DNA of 64,000 nt from ZYF759 sp046297455 (GCA_046297455.1 JBKBIT010000002.1:62001-126000); one strand, 5' to 3'; counted from the stretch's first letter, positions 8,163-17,519 are shown. The notes: generated by a model from the sequence alone, not told the origin. Program-made: numbers and translations.

Positions 8163-9032
8163 CTATTCGGCCGCGGCCGACGCGGCCAGCGAAGCGAAAT
8201 CGAAGAGCGACCGATCAAGCAGGTGCGAGGGGCGTGCATTGGACAACGCTCGGATCATGGTGTCCTTGCGGCCGGGCATGCGTCGTTCGATGTCATCGAG
8301 CATCGCCTTCATGGCGTTGCGCTGAAGCCCTTCCTGACTGCCGCACAGATCGCACGGGATGATCGGAAAATCGAGCGCTTCGGCGAAGCGCGAAAGGTCG
8401 GCTTCGGCACAAAACGCCAGCGGCCGCAGCACCTCGACATCGCCTTCATCGTTGAGAAGTTTGGGCGGCATCGCAGCCAGCCGGCCGCCATGAAAGAAGT
8501 TCATGAAGAAGGTTTCCAGCACGTCCTCGCGGTGATGACCAAGCACGAGAGCCGAACATCCTTCTTCGCGCGCCACCCGGTAGAGATGGCCGCGGCGAAG
8601 GCGCGAGCATAGCGAGCAGTAGGTCCGGTTCTCGGGAATCTTGTCGGTGACGATCGAATAGGTGTCCTGGTATTCGATGCGATGCGGGATGCCATGCCGC
8701 GCCAGAAAATCGGGAAGGATGTGCTTGGGGAAATTGGGCTGGCCCTGATCGAGATTGCAGGCCAGCAGATCGACGGGCAGAAGCCCGCGCCATTTGAGAT
8801 CCAGCAGGATGGCCAGAAGACCGTAGGAATCCTTCCCGCCCGACAGGGCGACAAGCCAGCGCTGGCCTGGCCGCACCATGCCATAGGCCTCGATTGCCTC
8901 GCGGGTCTGCCGCACCAGGCGCTTGCGCAGCTTCTTGAATTCGAGCGATGTTGGCGCCGTTGCCAACAGAGGATGGCATCCCCCCTCGTCCCCGAGTGCG
9001 TCCGGTTCGATTGCTGAGAGATGCACGTTCAT
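8163..9032 (-). CDS. ttcA: tRNA 2-thiocytidine(32) synthetase TtcA
   Basis: An ATP-pyrophosphatase that thiolates cytidine 32 of certain tRNAs, using a [4Fe-4S] cluster. The PP-loop SGGKDS is at residues 64-69, and the two cluster CXXC pairs are CSLC (139-142) and CDLC (227-230), all intact. GHHREDVLETFFMN is another family block. From ATG 9032 the protein has 289 residues, a normal length; an in-frame start 45 nt upstream (9077) is possible. It follows the iron alcohol dehydrogenase gene on the same strand (67 nt gap) but is probably functionally independent. Confidence 0.95.
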   Translation of the reverse strand: MNVHLSAIEPDALGDEGGCHPLLATAPTSLEFKKLRKRLVRQTREAIEAYGMVRPGQRWLVALSGGKDSYGLLAILLDLKWRGLLPVDLLACNLDQGQPNFPKHILPDFLARHGIPHRIEYQDTYSIVTDKIPENRTYCSLCSRLRRGHLYRVAREEGCSALVLGHHREDVLETFFMNFFHGGRLAAMPPKLLNDEGDVEVLRPLAFCAEADLSRFAEALDFPIIPCDLCGSQEGLQRNAMKAMLDDIERRMPGRKDTMIRALSNARPSHLLDRSLFDFASLAASAAAE

Positions 9033-9099
9033 ATCGTCCAAAACCTCGGGCCAGCCCATTGGACTGGCCCTTAGCATGCCTGAGAGCGGCTGTCCCGCC

Positions 9100-10272
9100 T
9101 CAGCCTCTGCCCTTCATGGCACGGTCGAGGATATCGAGCGCACCGTCGGCCGTCAGCTTGACCGGATTGCCGCCAGCCGTCGGATCGACCACCGCCATTT
9201 CGGCGATGAGCTTGCGACGTTCGTCGTCCATGGACAGGCCATCGATGAAGTCCGGCAGGCTCTTTGGCACCTTCAGTTCGCCGCACAGCGCGTTCACATG
9301 CGCGAGAAACCCATCAAAACCGCCGGAAATGCCGCAATAGGCGGCCAGTCGCTCGATCCTGTCCTCGATCGAAGTGCGATTGAAGGCCAGGACATGCGGC
9401 ATGAAGACCGCATTGGTCATGCCGTGATGCGTGTCGTAGAGCGCGCCGATCGGGTGCGACAGCGAATGAATGGCGCCGAGGCCCTTCTGGAACGCGGTGG
9501 CGCCCATGGCGGCCGCCGACATCATGTTGGCACGGGCCTCGATGTCGCTGCCATTCGCATAGGCCTTCGGCAGGTTCTCGAGCGCCAGACGCACGCCTTC
9601 GGCAGCGATCCCGTCTGCCATGGGGTGATAACCGGGCGCGCAATAGGCTTCCAGACAGTGGGCGAGCGCATCCATGCCCGTGCCGGCCGTGATGAAGGGC
9701 GGCATGCCGACCGTCAATTCGGGATCGGCAATGACGGTGACTGGCAGCATCTTGGGGTGGAAGATCACCTTCTTCGTATGGGTGGCCTCGTTGGTAAGCA
9801 CCCCTGCCCTGCCGACTTCCGATCCCGTCCCGGCGGTGGTCGGAACAGCGATGATCGGCGCAATCGCGTCTGCGTCGGCGCGCGTCCACCAGTCGCCGAT
9901 ATCTTCGAAGTCCCAGATCGGCCGTGTCTGGCCGGTCTGGAAAGCGATCAGCTTGCCAAGGTCCAGTGCCGAGCCGCCACCGAAGGCGATGACACCATCA
10001 TGCCCGCCGTTCTTGAACAGTTCGATGCCGGCATGAAGGTTGGACTCGACCGGGTTCGGCTTGACCTCGGAAAAGACGCCATGGGCAATCTGTGCATCGG
10101 CGAGAAGCTTCAGCGTGGATTCCGTGACGGGCAGCTTTGCCAAACCCGGATCGGTCACAAAAAGCGGGTTCTTCATTCCCGCCTTCGATACCGCTTCGGG
10201 CAGTTCCTTGATGCGGCCTGCGCCGAAACGGATCGCGGTTGGAAAACTCCAGTTTGCAGTATGTGTGGTCAT
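9100..10272 (-). CDS. Iron-containing alcohol dehydrogenase
   Basis: A 390-residue group III (iron-activated) NAD(P)-dependent alcohol dehydrogenase. Seen: the nucleotide-binding GGGSALDLGK, VPTTAGTGSE, and metal ligands in AHCLEAY and HSLSHPIGALYDTHHG, in the right order. The N-terminal WSFPTAIRFGAGR is family-typical. It lies 27 nt downstream of an aldehyde dehydrogenase gene on the same strand, so the two probably form an operon oxidising an alcohol to an acid in two steps. The substrate cannot be read from sequence. All metal residues appear present. Confidence 0.93.
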   Translation of the reverse strand: MTTHTANWSFPTAIRFGAGRIKELPEAVSKAGMKNPLFVTDPGLAKLPVTESTLKLLADAQIAHGVFSEVKPNPVESNLHAGIELFKNGGHDGVIAFGGGSALDLGKLIAFQTGQTRPIWDFEDIGDWWTRADADAIAPIIAVPTTAGTGSEVGRAGVLTNEATHTKKVIFHPKMLPVTVIADPELTVGMPPFITAGTGMDALAHCLEAYCAPGYHPMADGIAAEGVRLALENLPKAYANGSDIEARANMMSAAAMGATAFQKGLGAIHSLSHPIGALYDTHHGMTNAVFMPHVLAFNRTSIEDRIERLAAYCGISGGFDGFLAHVNALCGELKVPKSLPDFIDGLSMDDERRKLIAEMAVVDPTAGGNPVKLTADGALDILDRAMKGRG

Positions 10273-10299
10273 TGAATGATCGCTCGGTTTTGCAAGGTA

Positions 10300-11685
10300 T
10301 CAGATTGCTTCACGAAGATGGAAACCCTTGGGGCGGGTAAGGTTGTCATAGCCCACCAGGCCCATGGCGCCGCCCTTGCCGGTATCCTTCACCCCGGTCC
10401 AGACCAGTCCCGGATCGACATAGTCGCAGCGGTTCATGAAGACGAGGCCGGTCTCCACACGGTCGCCAATCGCCGCGGCGCGGTCCGTGTCGCGCGTCCA
10501 GATCGACGCGGTCAGGCCGTAAGGGCTGTCATTCATCAGCTGAATGGCTTCCTCGTCATCGCGAACCTTCATGATGCCGACGATCGGTCCGAAGCTCTCC
10601 TCGCGCATCACGCTCATCTGGTGATTGACGCCGGTCAGCACCTCTGCGGGGAGATAGGGAGAACCCGCCGCGTCGCGATCGTCCTTCACGTTCAGATGCG
10701 CCGTCGCGCCCTTGCGAAGGGCTTCGGCCTTCTGCTCGCGAATGAAGTCGGCGAAGCGCGCTTGCGCCATCGGCCCCATCACCGTGCCTGAGTCTGTCGG
10801 ATTGCCGAGGGTCCAGTTGCGGCTTTCGGCGATGAACCCCTCGACGAAATCGTCATAGACCTCCTCGTGAACATAGATCCGCTCGATGCCGCAGCAGCAC
10901 TGTCCGGTGTTGAAGAATGCGCCCTCGGCAAGATTGGCGATGGCGTGGTCCAGCTTCACGTCAGGCAGCACATAGGCAGGGTCCTTGCCGCCCAGCTCCA
11001 GTCCGAGCGTCATGAAGGTTCCTGCGGCCGCCTTTTCGATGGCCCGGCCGCCGCCGACCGATCCGGTGAAGTTGCAATGGTCGACTGTGCCGGAGCCCAG
11101 CAGCTTCTCCGTCTGGGAGTGGCTCATGACCAGGTTCTGGAACAAGCCCTTGGGAAGCCCAGCCTTGTCGAAAGCCGACTGGAAACGCTCGCCCACCAGA
11201 AGGGTCTGAGCGGCGTGCTTGAGGATCACCGCATTGCCCGCCATCAGCGCCGGCACGATCGTGTTCACCGCAGTCAAATAGGGATAATTCCAGGGCGCGA
11301 TGACAAAGACGACTCCCAGCGGGTCACGACGCAGATAGCGCCGGAAGCCTGCTCTCTCGTCAGGTGCCGGCCGGTCGGCCAATGCACTTTCGGCGAGATC
11401 CACCATGTAGCGGGTACGCTCCTCCACACCGCCCTTCTCGCCGCCGTAGCGAACGGGCCGGCCCATCTGCCACGCGAGTTCAGGCACGATCTCGTCGTTC
11501 GCCGCAAGGAGGGCTTCGAGGAATTTAAGGAGATAGGTTCCTCGTTCTGCGATCGGTACGCGGGCCCATTCTGCCTGTGCGGCGCGCGCCCGGTCCACGG
11601 CCGCACCAATGGCCGCGTCCGCTGCGACAGGACGTTCGGCAAAGACCGAGCCGTCCACGGGAGATGTGATCTTGATCGTTTCCAC
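10300..11685 (-). CDS. NAD(P)-dependent aldehyde dehydrogenase
   Basis: A 461-residue aldehyde dehydrogenase superfamily enzyme. The catalytic Cys lies in NTGQCCCGIER and the general-base Glu in LELGGKDPAY; the cofactor region PWNYPYL is intact. I place the start at GTG 11685 because CAGGGG lies 7 nt before it and the protein then begins right at the conserved N-terminus; the frame stays open to 11775 with atypical sequence. It pairs with the downstream iron alcohol dehydrogenase. The end of the active-site motif (three consecutive Cys) is slightly unusual. Confidence 0.93.
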   Translation of the reverse strand: METIKITSPVDGSVFAERPVAADAAIGAAVDRARAAQAEWARVPIAERGTYLLKFLEALLAANDEIVPELAWQMGRPVRYGGEKGGVEERTRYMVDLAESALADRPAPDERAGFRRYLRRDPLGVVFVIAPWNYPYLTAVNTIVPALMAGNAVILKHAAQTLLVGERFQSAFDKAGLPKGLFQNLVMSHSQTEKLLGSGTVDHCNFTGSVGGGRAIEKAAAGTFMTLGLELGGKDPAYVLPDVKLDHAIANLAEGAFFNTGQCCCGIERIYVHEEVYDDFVEGFIAESRNWTLGNPTDSGTVMGPMAQARFADFIREQKAEALRKGATAHLNVKDDRDAAGSPYLPAEVLTGVNHQMSVMREESFGPIVGIMKVRDDEEAIQLMNDSPYGLTASIWTRDTDRAAAIGDRVETGLVFMNRCDYVDPGLVWTGVKDTGKGGAMGLVGYDNLTRPKGFHLREAI

Positions 11686-11951
11686 GGAAATGCCCCTGTT
11701 TGCTGGCGCCGATCCTGCCGGCGCGAGTTTGATTGATCCTGCTAATACCGGCGCCCTGCCAAGCGCAACATACAATCGTTCTGCGCCATCCGAAGGTCTG
11801 CCACTGGCCCGCCTGCTGCAAAGCCTTCAGGAGCCCGGATCGCTCCTTCCCGAACCGAGAAAATTCGTTACGAAATTTGACCAAATGGTAGGTGGTGTCG
11901 ACGTCCAAAGCTGATACCTGCATCGCAAGCAACGGGTGGACGGAGAGAATC

Positions 11952-12107
11952 GTGGATCAGGATGCAAACCACAACCAAGTGGAAGACCGCGACGAGCGTC
12001 CGGAAGTGGAGCTTTACGATCCCTTCAACCGAAGCTTCACCAGCCGCAAGCGGGAAGATCCCCTGCTGCGTCTTTATGACAAGAAGGTCATTGGCGAGGA
12101 TTTCTGA
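11952..12107 (+). CDS. Small charged hypothetical protein (51 aa)
   Basis: I do not recognise a family. The 51-residue frame starts with GTG 11952, preceded by GGAGAG at a suitable distance. It is rich in charged residues, with ELYDPFNRSFTSRKRED and LLRLYDKKVIGEDF as its most ordered-looking parts; no membrane segment or signal peptide is visible. The frame is open 60 nt further upstream with atypical sequence. It stands alone between the divergent aldehyde dehydrogenase gene and the convergent end of the Mla operon. The good ribosome site and non-random composition argue for coding. Confidence 0.55.
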   Translation: MDQDANHNQVEDRDERPEVELYDPFNRSFTSRKREDPLLRLYDKKVIGEDF

Positions 12108-12128
12108 TCCCGCCCGGCGCCGCAATCG

Positions 12129-12734
12129 CTAGATCGCGCCAAGAACCCAAGGCACAAGTTGACTTGCCAGTTCGCGATGCGCTGCATCAAGCGCAGCGAC
12201 ATAGGCATCGTTTCCGGGGGACGCCACAGGCACCTCGACCTGGAAGACACGCGACGCGCGAACCACGCCGTTGCGGTCGTTGAGAATGCGCACGGACATC
12301 TCGATAGTCGCCCGGCGCTGTCCGTAGACGCGCACTTCGAACGCCCGGATATCTGAAACGATCTGGAAATCGATGGCCAGGCCGTCGCCCGGACGGCCCA
12401 CGCCGCCGAGTCGGCCGGTGGCCTGGAGTTCGTCGACCATTCTTGCCTGAACCATTCGGGGCAAGCGGTCGGCCCATTGAGCGCCACGCAGATACTCGAT
12501 GGAGGCCGGTGCAGTTCTGACCACGATGTTTTCGCCGTCCAGCGCCCGCAATGCGGTCGGTTCCGCAACCAGAACCTGAGTGCGCGATCGCCTTGGTGCC
12601 GTTGATGAAACCGAAGGGGGTGTCAGCTCATAAGTATCGAGCGGCCCCGGCCCCAGCCCGGGTATCGCCGCGCAACTCGGCAGGGCGATGATGGCGACCA
12701 ATCCCGCCAAGACAAGAAGAACTCGAGATGTCAC
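12129..12734 (-). CDS. ABC-type lipid transport auxiliary lipoprotein (PqiC/DUF330 type)
   Basis: A 201-residue lipoprotein of the ABC_trans_aux family that accompanies MCE transport systems. GTG 12734 puts a signal peptide at the very N-terminus (VTSRVLLVLAGLVAIIALPSC) with lipobox LPSC. The mature part has the family pattern: YELTPP, then VLVAEP, a helix around VQARMVDELQATG, DFQIVSDIRAFEV and a final AAHRELASQLVPWV helix. It is the last gene of the mlaE-mlaF-mlaD operon; its GTG lies 71 nt inside the end region of mlaD depending on start choice (ATG 12779 would also be possible). Probable role: outer-membrane end of the transport bridge. Confidence 0.85.
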   Translation of the reverse strand: MTSRVLLVLAGLVAIIALPSCAAIPGLGPGPLDTYELTPPSVSSTAPRRSRTQVLVAEPTALRALDGENIVVRTAPASIEYLRGAQWADRLPRMVQARMVDELQATGRLGGVGRPGDGLAIDFQIVSDIRAFEVRVYGQRRATIEMSVRILNDRNGVVRASRVFQVEVPVASPGNDAYVAALDAAHRELASQLVPWVLGAI

Positions 12735-12804
12735 TGTACCATTCCCGCCCGGCAGACGACACGACACGATCCGACCCATGTCTTGAAGAGGCAAAGGATG
12801 AATG

Positions 12805-14442
12805 TCAACGCCGCGCCCTGCCATCATGCTGGCGAACCGCACCATCTCCGCCGGTCAGAATTCTTTGCGGATTGCGCTCGAATGAGGTGATTGCCTGTTC
12901 TATGCGCGTTATCGACCTGCGGCTGTCACGAATGAGCGCTTCGGCCTCCCGCAGCCCCTGGCTGGTAAACCGTTCCAGCCCTGCTGTAATCGGTCCAACT
13001 CGGGCGTTCAGGTTGTCGGCAGCCTCGCGGATCGCGCGCATGGCCTGGTTTGCCTCCGCCACCACCTGCTCGATCTGGTCGGAGCCCAGCAACTCATCCG
13101 CCCTGCCCAGGACCGAATCCAGTCGCGCAGACGATTCGGTCAGCCGATCCGCCAATTGCCGATAGGATTGCAGCGTCAGGCTGGCCTCGGACATGACGCC
13201 CTCGGCTTCGCCTGAACCGACCAGTTGATCGATGCCAGCAAGCACGTCATCGAGCCGTTCCGACGAACGCGTCAGCCGTTCTGCCAGTTGCCGGTACGCC
13301 TGCATGGTCTCACGCGTGTCGGAAACCACCCCCTCGACGTCACCCGACGAAACGATGTCGTCGACCCTGGCAAGCACGCCTTCGACCCGCTCCGATGCCC
13401 TGTTGAGCCGTTCGGCCAGTTGCTGCGAATCGCCGATGATCCGGTCGATGTCGTCGCTGCGTTCGTCGATCAATGTGCCAAGACGCGCCACGCTGTCGGC
13501 AGCCGAGGCAACCGTTGAACTGGCCCCTTCGAAGTTCCTGACCACCGTGGCCACCGCTTCGGGATCGACGCTGGCGACGATGGCATCCACCCGGCCGAGC
13601 GTCTCGTTGGCCCCATCGGAGAACTGCACCACCCGCTGCACGGCCTCGTCGACACCGGCCACGATGTCGCCCAGGCCGCCACCTGCTTCTTCCAGCTGGC
13701 GGGTGAAATTCTCGACATTCGCCACCACGTTGTTGATGCGCTCAGGATCGATCGCACGGATCAACGATTCGCCGGCTTCCAGCGTCGATCCGAGCTGGTC
13801 GGATACGGTCGAGAAGGTCTCTGACAGGTCCGAAACGCTGGCGAGGAAAATGTCGATGCCGTCCGAATTGCGTTCCAGTGCTTGCGAGAATGCCTGCACG
13901 TTCTCCACGGTTTGCGTCAGCGGATCGCGTACATCCTCAACGAAGCCCTCGAACTGTGACAACACGATATCCGCCCGGCGGAATATCGACTGGGCGCTTT
14001 CCAGAAGGTCGGCAACGGCAGATGGATTCGCAGTGACTTCGGCGACTCTGCCCTGTTCCAAGGCGCGCTCGATGAGATTCGGTTCATCGGCGCGAGAGCC
14101 ACGCATCTCAACGCTTGCCTGGCCTGTCAGGCCGGCAAGCCCCACGTCGACCTGCGTCGACGCGGTGATGGGCGTACGGCGATCGACACGACCTTCCGCA
14201 ATGGCCGCATCGGGATCAGACACGTCGATGTAGACACGCCGTACATCGCCCACACGCACGCCGTTGAAGAGGATAGCGCTGCCGCGCCCAAGGCCCGATG
14301 CCGATCCGGGAATACGTATCCGCAGTTCGACCGTATCGCCCCTGTCGCCCACGCCGGACGTCCAGTACACGAAGCCGAACGCCGACAGCACGGCGACCAG
14401 CGTGAAGATGCCGACGATGACGTAGTTGGCTCTGGTTTCCAT
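12805..14442 (-). CDS. mlaD: MCE-family lipid-transport protein MlaD, long form
   Basis: A 545-residue substrate-binding component of a lipid ABC transporter. One N-terminal TM (about residues 7-27) is followed by a single MCE domain (about 37-120, with GVRVGDVRRVYID and the GLTGQASVEM pore loop), then a long alpha-helical region of about 400 residues that would form a periplasmic shaft. E. coli MlaD is only about 180 residues, but long helical tails are common in alphaproteobacterial MCE proteins. Residues 341-472 are three tandem 44-residue repeats. It ends ERNPQRILTGGDG, a frequent C-terminal motif in this group. It lies 9 nt after mlaF. Confidence 0.93.
   Translation of the reverse strand: METRANYVIVGIFTLVAVLSAFGFVYWTSGVGDRGDTVELRIRIPGSASGLGRGSAILFNGVRVGDVRRVYIDVSDPDAAIAEGRVDRRTPITASTQVDVGLAGLTGQASVEMRGSRADEPNLIERALEQGRVAEVTANPSAVADLLESAQSIFRRADIVLSQFEGFVEDVRDPLTQTVENVQAFSQALERNSDGIDIFLASVSDLSETFSTVSDQLGSTLEAGESLIRAIDPERINNVVANVENFTRQLEEAGGGLGDIVAGVDEAVQRVVQFSDGANETLGRVDAIVASVDPEAVATVVRNFEGASSTVASAADSVARLGTLIDERSDDIDRIIGDSQQLAERLNRASERVEGVLARVDDIVSSGDVEGVVSDTRETMQAYRQLAERLTRSSERLDDVLAGIDQLVGSGEAEGVMSEASLTLQSYRQLADRLTESSARLDSVLGRADELLGSDQIEQVVAEANQAMRAIREAADNLNARVGPITAGLERFTSQGLREAEALIRDSRRSITRIEQAITSFERNPQRILTGGDGAVRQHDGRARR
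13027..13422 (-). repeat. Three tandem 132-bp repeats inside mlaD
   Basis: Units 13291-13422, 13159-13290 and 13027-13158 encode residues 341-384, 385-428 and 429-472. Each begins QLAxRL and ends in an Arg after a helical stretch. By eye, 25 of 44 residues match between units 1 and 2, and 22 of 44 between units 2 and 3. Each unit is exactly 44 residues without gaps. Confidence 0.9.
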
Positions 14443-14451
14443 TGGACGTGC

Positions 14452-15273
14452 CTAGAATTGTTGTCTTGCGGCGAGATCGAGCTGTCGTGCCCGTTTGCCA
14501 CGGAAATAGGATTTCACCCAGGGTTCGTCGACTTCCATCATGTCGGCAACGGTCCCTTCGACGAGCACCTTCTTACCACCCAGCACGGCGATCCTGTCGC
14601 AGACCGAGAACAGGCTGTCGAGGTCGTGCGTGACCATGTAGACCGTCAGACCCAGCGTATCCCGCAACTTGGCCACAAGCTCGTCGAAATCCGCCGCACC
14701 GATCGGGTCGAGGCCGGAGGTCGGTTCGTCGAGAAAGACGACGTCCGGATCCAGTGCAAGAGCACGGGCGAGTGCGGCGCGCTTGATCATGCCACCAGAG
14801 AGCTGTGACGGGAACTTGTCGGCCGCGTCCGCTGACAGCCCGACCAATTCGATCTTCAACAGCGCCAGTTCGTCCATCAACTTCTTGGGAAGGTCCAGAT
14901 ACTCGCGCATCGGCACCTGGACATTTTCCTTGACGGTCAGGGCGGAGAACAACGCGCCGTGCTGGAACAACACGCCCATCCGCATGTCGACATCCAAACG
15001 ATCCCGCTCGTCGATGCCGTCAATGTTCTTTCCGAACAGCTGGATTGTGCCGGATCGTTTGGGCGTCAGGCCGAGAATCGTGCGCATCAGCACCGATTTG
15101 CCTGCCCCCGAGGCCCCGACGAAGCCCAGAATTTCGCCAGGAAAGACGTCGAGCGACAAATTATCGAGAACGACGTTGTCGCCGAAGGCCACGGTCACGT
15201 CACGGACGGACAGGATCGGTGCTACGGCATTGCCGCGGTCGCCCTCGCTCTCCATGGTTTCGACGTGGTCCAT
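14452..15273 (-). CDS. mlaF: Lipid ABC transporter ATPase MlaF
   Basis: A 273-residue ABC ATPase powering phospholipid transport with MlaE and MlaD. Walker A is GASGAGKS, the Q-loop lies near LFQHGALFS, the signature is LSGGM, Walker B ends FLDEPTSGLDP, and the switch His is in VTHDLDS. The C-terminal EVDEPWVKSYFRGKRARQ is the family extension seen in Mla/Ttg2A ATPases. It sits 8 nt after mlaE and 9 nt before mlaD, so the order E-F-D plus lipoprotein is a full operon. The start at 15273 is family-typical, with a short polar N-terminal extension. Confidence 0.95.
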   Translation of the reverse strand: MDHVETMESEGDRGNAVAPILSVRDVTVAFGDNVVLDNLSLDVFPGEILGFVGASGAGKSVLMRTILGLTPKRSGTIQLFGKNIDGIDERDRLDVDMRMGVLFQHGALFSALTVKENVQVPMREYLDLPKKLMDELALLKIELVGLSADAADKFPSQLSGGMIKRAALARALALDPDVVFLDEPTSGLDPIGAADFDELVAKLRDTLGLTVYMVTHDLDSLFSVCDRIAVLGGKKVLVEGTVADMMEVDEPWVKSYFRGKRARQLDLAARQQF

Positions 15274-15281
15274 CTTGACCC

Positions 15282-16469
15282 TTAGAACCTGACCGTTGCG
15301 TAGAACATGGCGAACATGCCATCCAGGATGATGACGATGAAGATGGCCTTGACCACCGAGGCTGTCACCTGTCGACCAAGCGATTCGGCGCTGCCACCCA
15401 CCTTCATGCCTTCCACCGAGGCGATGATGCCGATGATGAGAGCCATGAAAGGGGCCTTTATGAGGCCGGCGAAGATCGTGTTGAGTCCGATACCTTCACG
15501 CATTCTGTCGAGAAACGTTTCCGGGGGTATGCCGGAATAGCTCCACGCAACCACCATAGCGCCGCCGATCGCGGCGAAATTGGCGATCACGGTCAGGCAG
15601 GGAAGCGCGATCACCAGCGCGACCAGCCGCGGAAAGACCAGAACGCCGATCGGGTTGAGTCCGATGACCGTAAGCGCGTCCACTTCCTCCCGCATCTTCA
15701 TGGAGCCGATCTCGGCAGTGATTGCGCTGCCGCTGCGACCCGCGACCATGATCGCCGTCATCAGCACGCCGAGTTCGCGCAAGACGAGAATGGCGACGAG
15801 ATCCACGACAAGAATCTCCGCCCCGAAATTGCGAAGCTGGTAGGCTCCCTGCTGCGCCACGATTGCGCCGACGATGAACGACATCAGGATGATGATGGGA
15901 ATCGCACCAACGCCCATTCGGTCGATCTGATGAAAAATTGCTGCCGGATTGACGGCATGGCCTCGGCCGAGCTTCAACTGGGCGCCGCGAATCGTTGCCC
16001 CCAGGACGTGCATGGCAAGAAGGAAATCCTTCCACGCCGCGTGAACAGCACGCCCGATCGCCTCGAACATGGAGAGGAAGAGCGACCCTGCAGGCTTGGC
16101 AAGCTCGGTTTTTCGGTTCTCGACCGCACGTCCGACCGCCGAGATGAGGGTTTCCGCTCCCTTGTTTGCCCCAACAATGTCGAACTGCCCCCCACGGGAC
16201 AGATGCGCTTGGCGCAGTCTCACCACCAGCCATGCCCCGGCCGTATCGAACCGCGTCAGCCCCGAAAGATCTACCGTCAGGGGGCGTGGATCGGTCGATT
16301 GTTCCAGCTTGCGCATCTGAGCGTCGACAACCGAAACCGTTGCCGTTTCCCAGTCGCCGGAAAGCACCAATACGAGCCCCTGCCCATCGTCGCGCGTCTC
16401 GACGTGCGGCGCCCGATCGGCCGCATGGGCATTCGCGGAACTTGCTTCCTTGCGGCGCTTCAGCAACAT
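15282..16469 (-). CDS. mlaE: Lipid ABC transporter permease MlaE with N-terminal STAS domain
   Basis: A 395-residue inner-membrane permease. Residues about 25-125 form a STAS-like domain (VLSGDWE, LTVDLSGLTRFDTAGAWLV), which in the E. coli system is the separate protein MlaB; residues about 130-395 are the MlaE permease with five or six TMs and the conserved MVAGRSGSAITAEIGSMK and VIGLNPI blocks. STAS-MlaE fusion explains the absence of a separate mlaB gene. ATG 16469 is preceded by AGAGGGA. The gene is divergent from the epimerase gene with only 66 nt between the starts. Confidence 0.95.
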   Translation of the reverse strand: MLLKRRKEASSANAHAADRAPHVETRDDGQGLVLVLSGDWETATVSVVDAQMRKLEQSTDPRPLTVDLSGLTRFDTAGAWLVVRLRQAHLSRGGQFDIVGANKGAETLISAVGRAVENRKTELAKPAGSLFLSMFEAIGRAVHAAWKDFLLAMHVLGATIRGAQLKLGRGHAVNPAAIFHQIDRMGVGAIPIIILMSFIVGAIVAQQGAYQLRNFGAEILVVDLVAILVLRELGVLMTAIMVAGRSGSAITAEIGSMKMREEVDALTVIGLNPIGVLVFPRLVALVIALPCLTVIANFAAIGGAMVVAWSYSGIPPETFLDRMREGIGLNTIFAGLIKAPFMALIIGIIASVEGMKVGGSAESLGRQVTASVVKAIFIVIILDGMFAMFYATVRF

Positions 16470-16535
16470 GGGTCCCTCTTACTGTCAATCGGAACGGCTG
16501 TCACTTTGCCCGTGGGGGCCTGATGGAGTTTGTGA

Positions 16536-17519
16536 ATGCGGCGTGACCTTTTTGTCGAAACCGAAAGATTTCCGATTGCCGGAGGTTTCTCGATATCGAG
16601 GGGAACGAAGACCCATGCCGAGGTCGTCACCTGTACGCTGGCGGAGAACGGCGTGAAGGGGCGCGGCGAATGCGTGCCCTACGCGCGATACGGCGAGACG
16701 ATCGACAGCGTGATTTCCGCCATCGAAGCCATGGGGAAAAAACTCGAAACGGGAATGGACCGTGACGAGCTGCAGTCCGCCATGCCCGCAGGTGCGGCGC
16801 GCAACGCCGTCGATTGCGCGCTCTGGGATTTGGACATCAAGGCTGGCAGGCTGGATCCTTCGGTATTGCTTGGCCAATCCGCCCCACAGCCGCTTGAGAC
16901 GGCCTATACGATCTCCCTGGGCGAACCCGAAGCCATGGAAGCCCAGGCAGCGCAGAATGCCGTGCGTCCCTTGCTGAAGGTGAAGGTTGGTACGGGAGAC
17001 GACATCTCCCGCATCGAGGCGGTGGCGCGCGCAGCGCCCGACAGCAGGATCATCCTGGACGCCAATGAAGGCTGGAGCGACGACAATATCCGCGACCATA
17101 TGCTGGCGGCAGCGCGCTGCCGCATCGCACTGATCGAGCAGCCCCTGCCTGCAGGAAGGGATACTGTTCTGGCGCGAATTCCCCACCCGGTACCCATTTG
17201 CGCCGATGAGAGCGTGCATGGCACCGATGATCTCGAAGCACTTCTCGGTCTTTACGACGTGGTCAACATTAAGCTCGACAAGACTGGTGGCCTGAGCGAG
17301 GCGATTCGCCTGCGCCGCCGGGCACGCGAACTCGGTTTCGGCATCATGGTTGGCTGCATGGTGGGAACCTCGCTGGCCATGGCGCCGGCGGTGCTCCTGG
17401 CCCAAGGAGCCGAATTCGTCGACCTGGACGGTCCTCTACTCTTGCAGCAGGATCGCACACCTGCCCTCACCTATGCCGGTTCCATGGTCTCGCCGCCAGC
17501 GCCCGAGCTCTGGGGATGA
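16536..17519 (+). CDS. Dipeptide epimerase, enolase superfamily (DgcA/YkfB type)
   Basis: A 327-residue muconate-lactonizing-enzyme subgroup protein, like L-Ala-D/L-Glu epimerase or the rhizobial N-acetyl-D-Glu racemase DgcA. Catalytic Lys lies in KVKVGTG, metal ligands in ILDANEGW (Asp), IEQPLP (Glu) and CADESVH (Asp), and the second acid/base Lys in NIKLDKTGG. The N-terminal capping domain GGFSISRGTKTHAEVV is of the epimerase type. GGAG at 16525-16528 supports the start. A dgcN-like gene, often its partner, is not present next to it. Likely role: recycling of cell-wall peptides or of D-amino acid derivatives. Confidence 0.88.
   Translation: MRRDLFVETERFPIAGGFSISRGTKTHAEVVTCTLAENGVKGRGECVPYARYGETIDSVISAIEAMGKKLETGMDRDELQSAMPAGAARNAVDCALWDLDIKAGRLDPSVLLGQSAPQPLETAYTISLGEPEAMEAQAAQNAVRPLLKVKVGTGDDISRIEAVARAAPDSRIILDANEGWSDDNIRDHMLAAARCRIALIEQPLPAGRDTVLARIPHPVPICADESVHGTDDLEALLGLYDVVNIKLDKTGGLSEAIRLRRRARELGFGIMVGCMVGTSLAMAPAVLLAQGAEFVDLDGPLLLQQDRTPALTYAGSMVSPPAPELWG

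Noticed and set aside
8923..10275. A 450-codon plus-strand frame over the iron alcohol dehydrogenase
   Set aside because: It is a shadow of a well-supported minus-strand gene with intact metal-site motifs; its own sequence has no family pattern.
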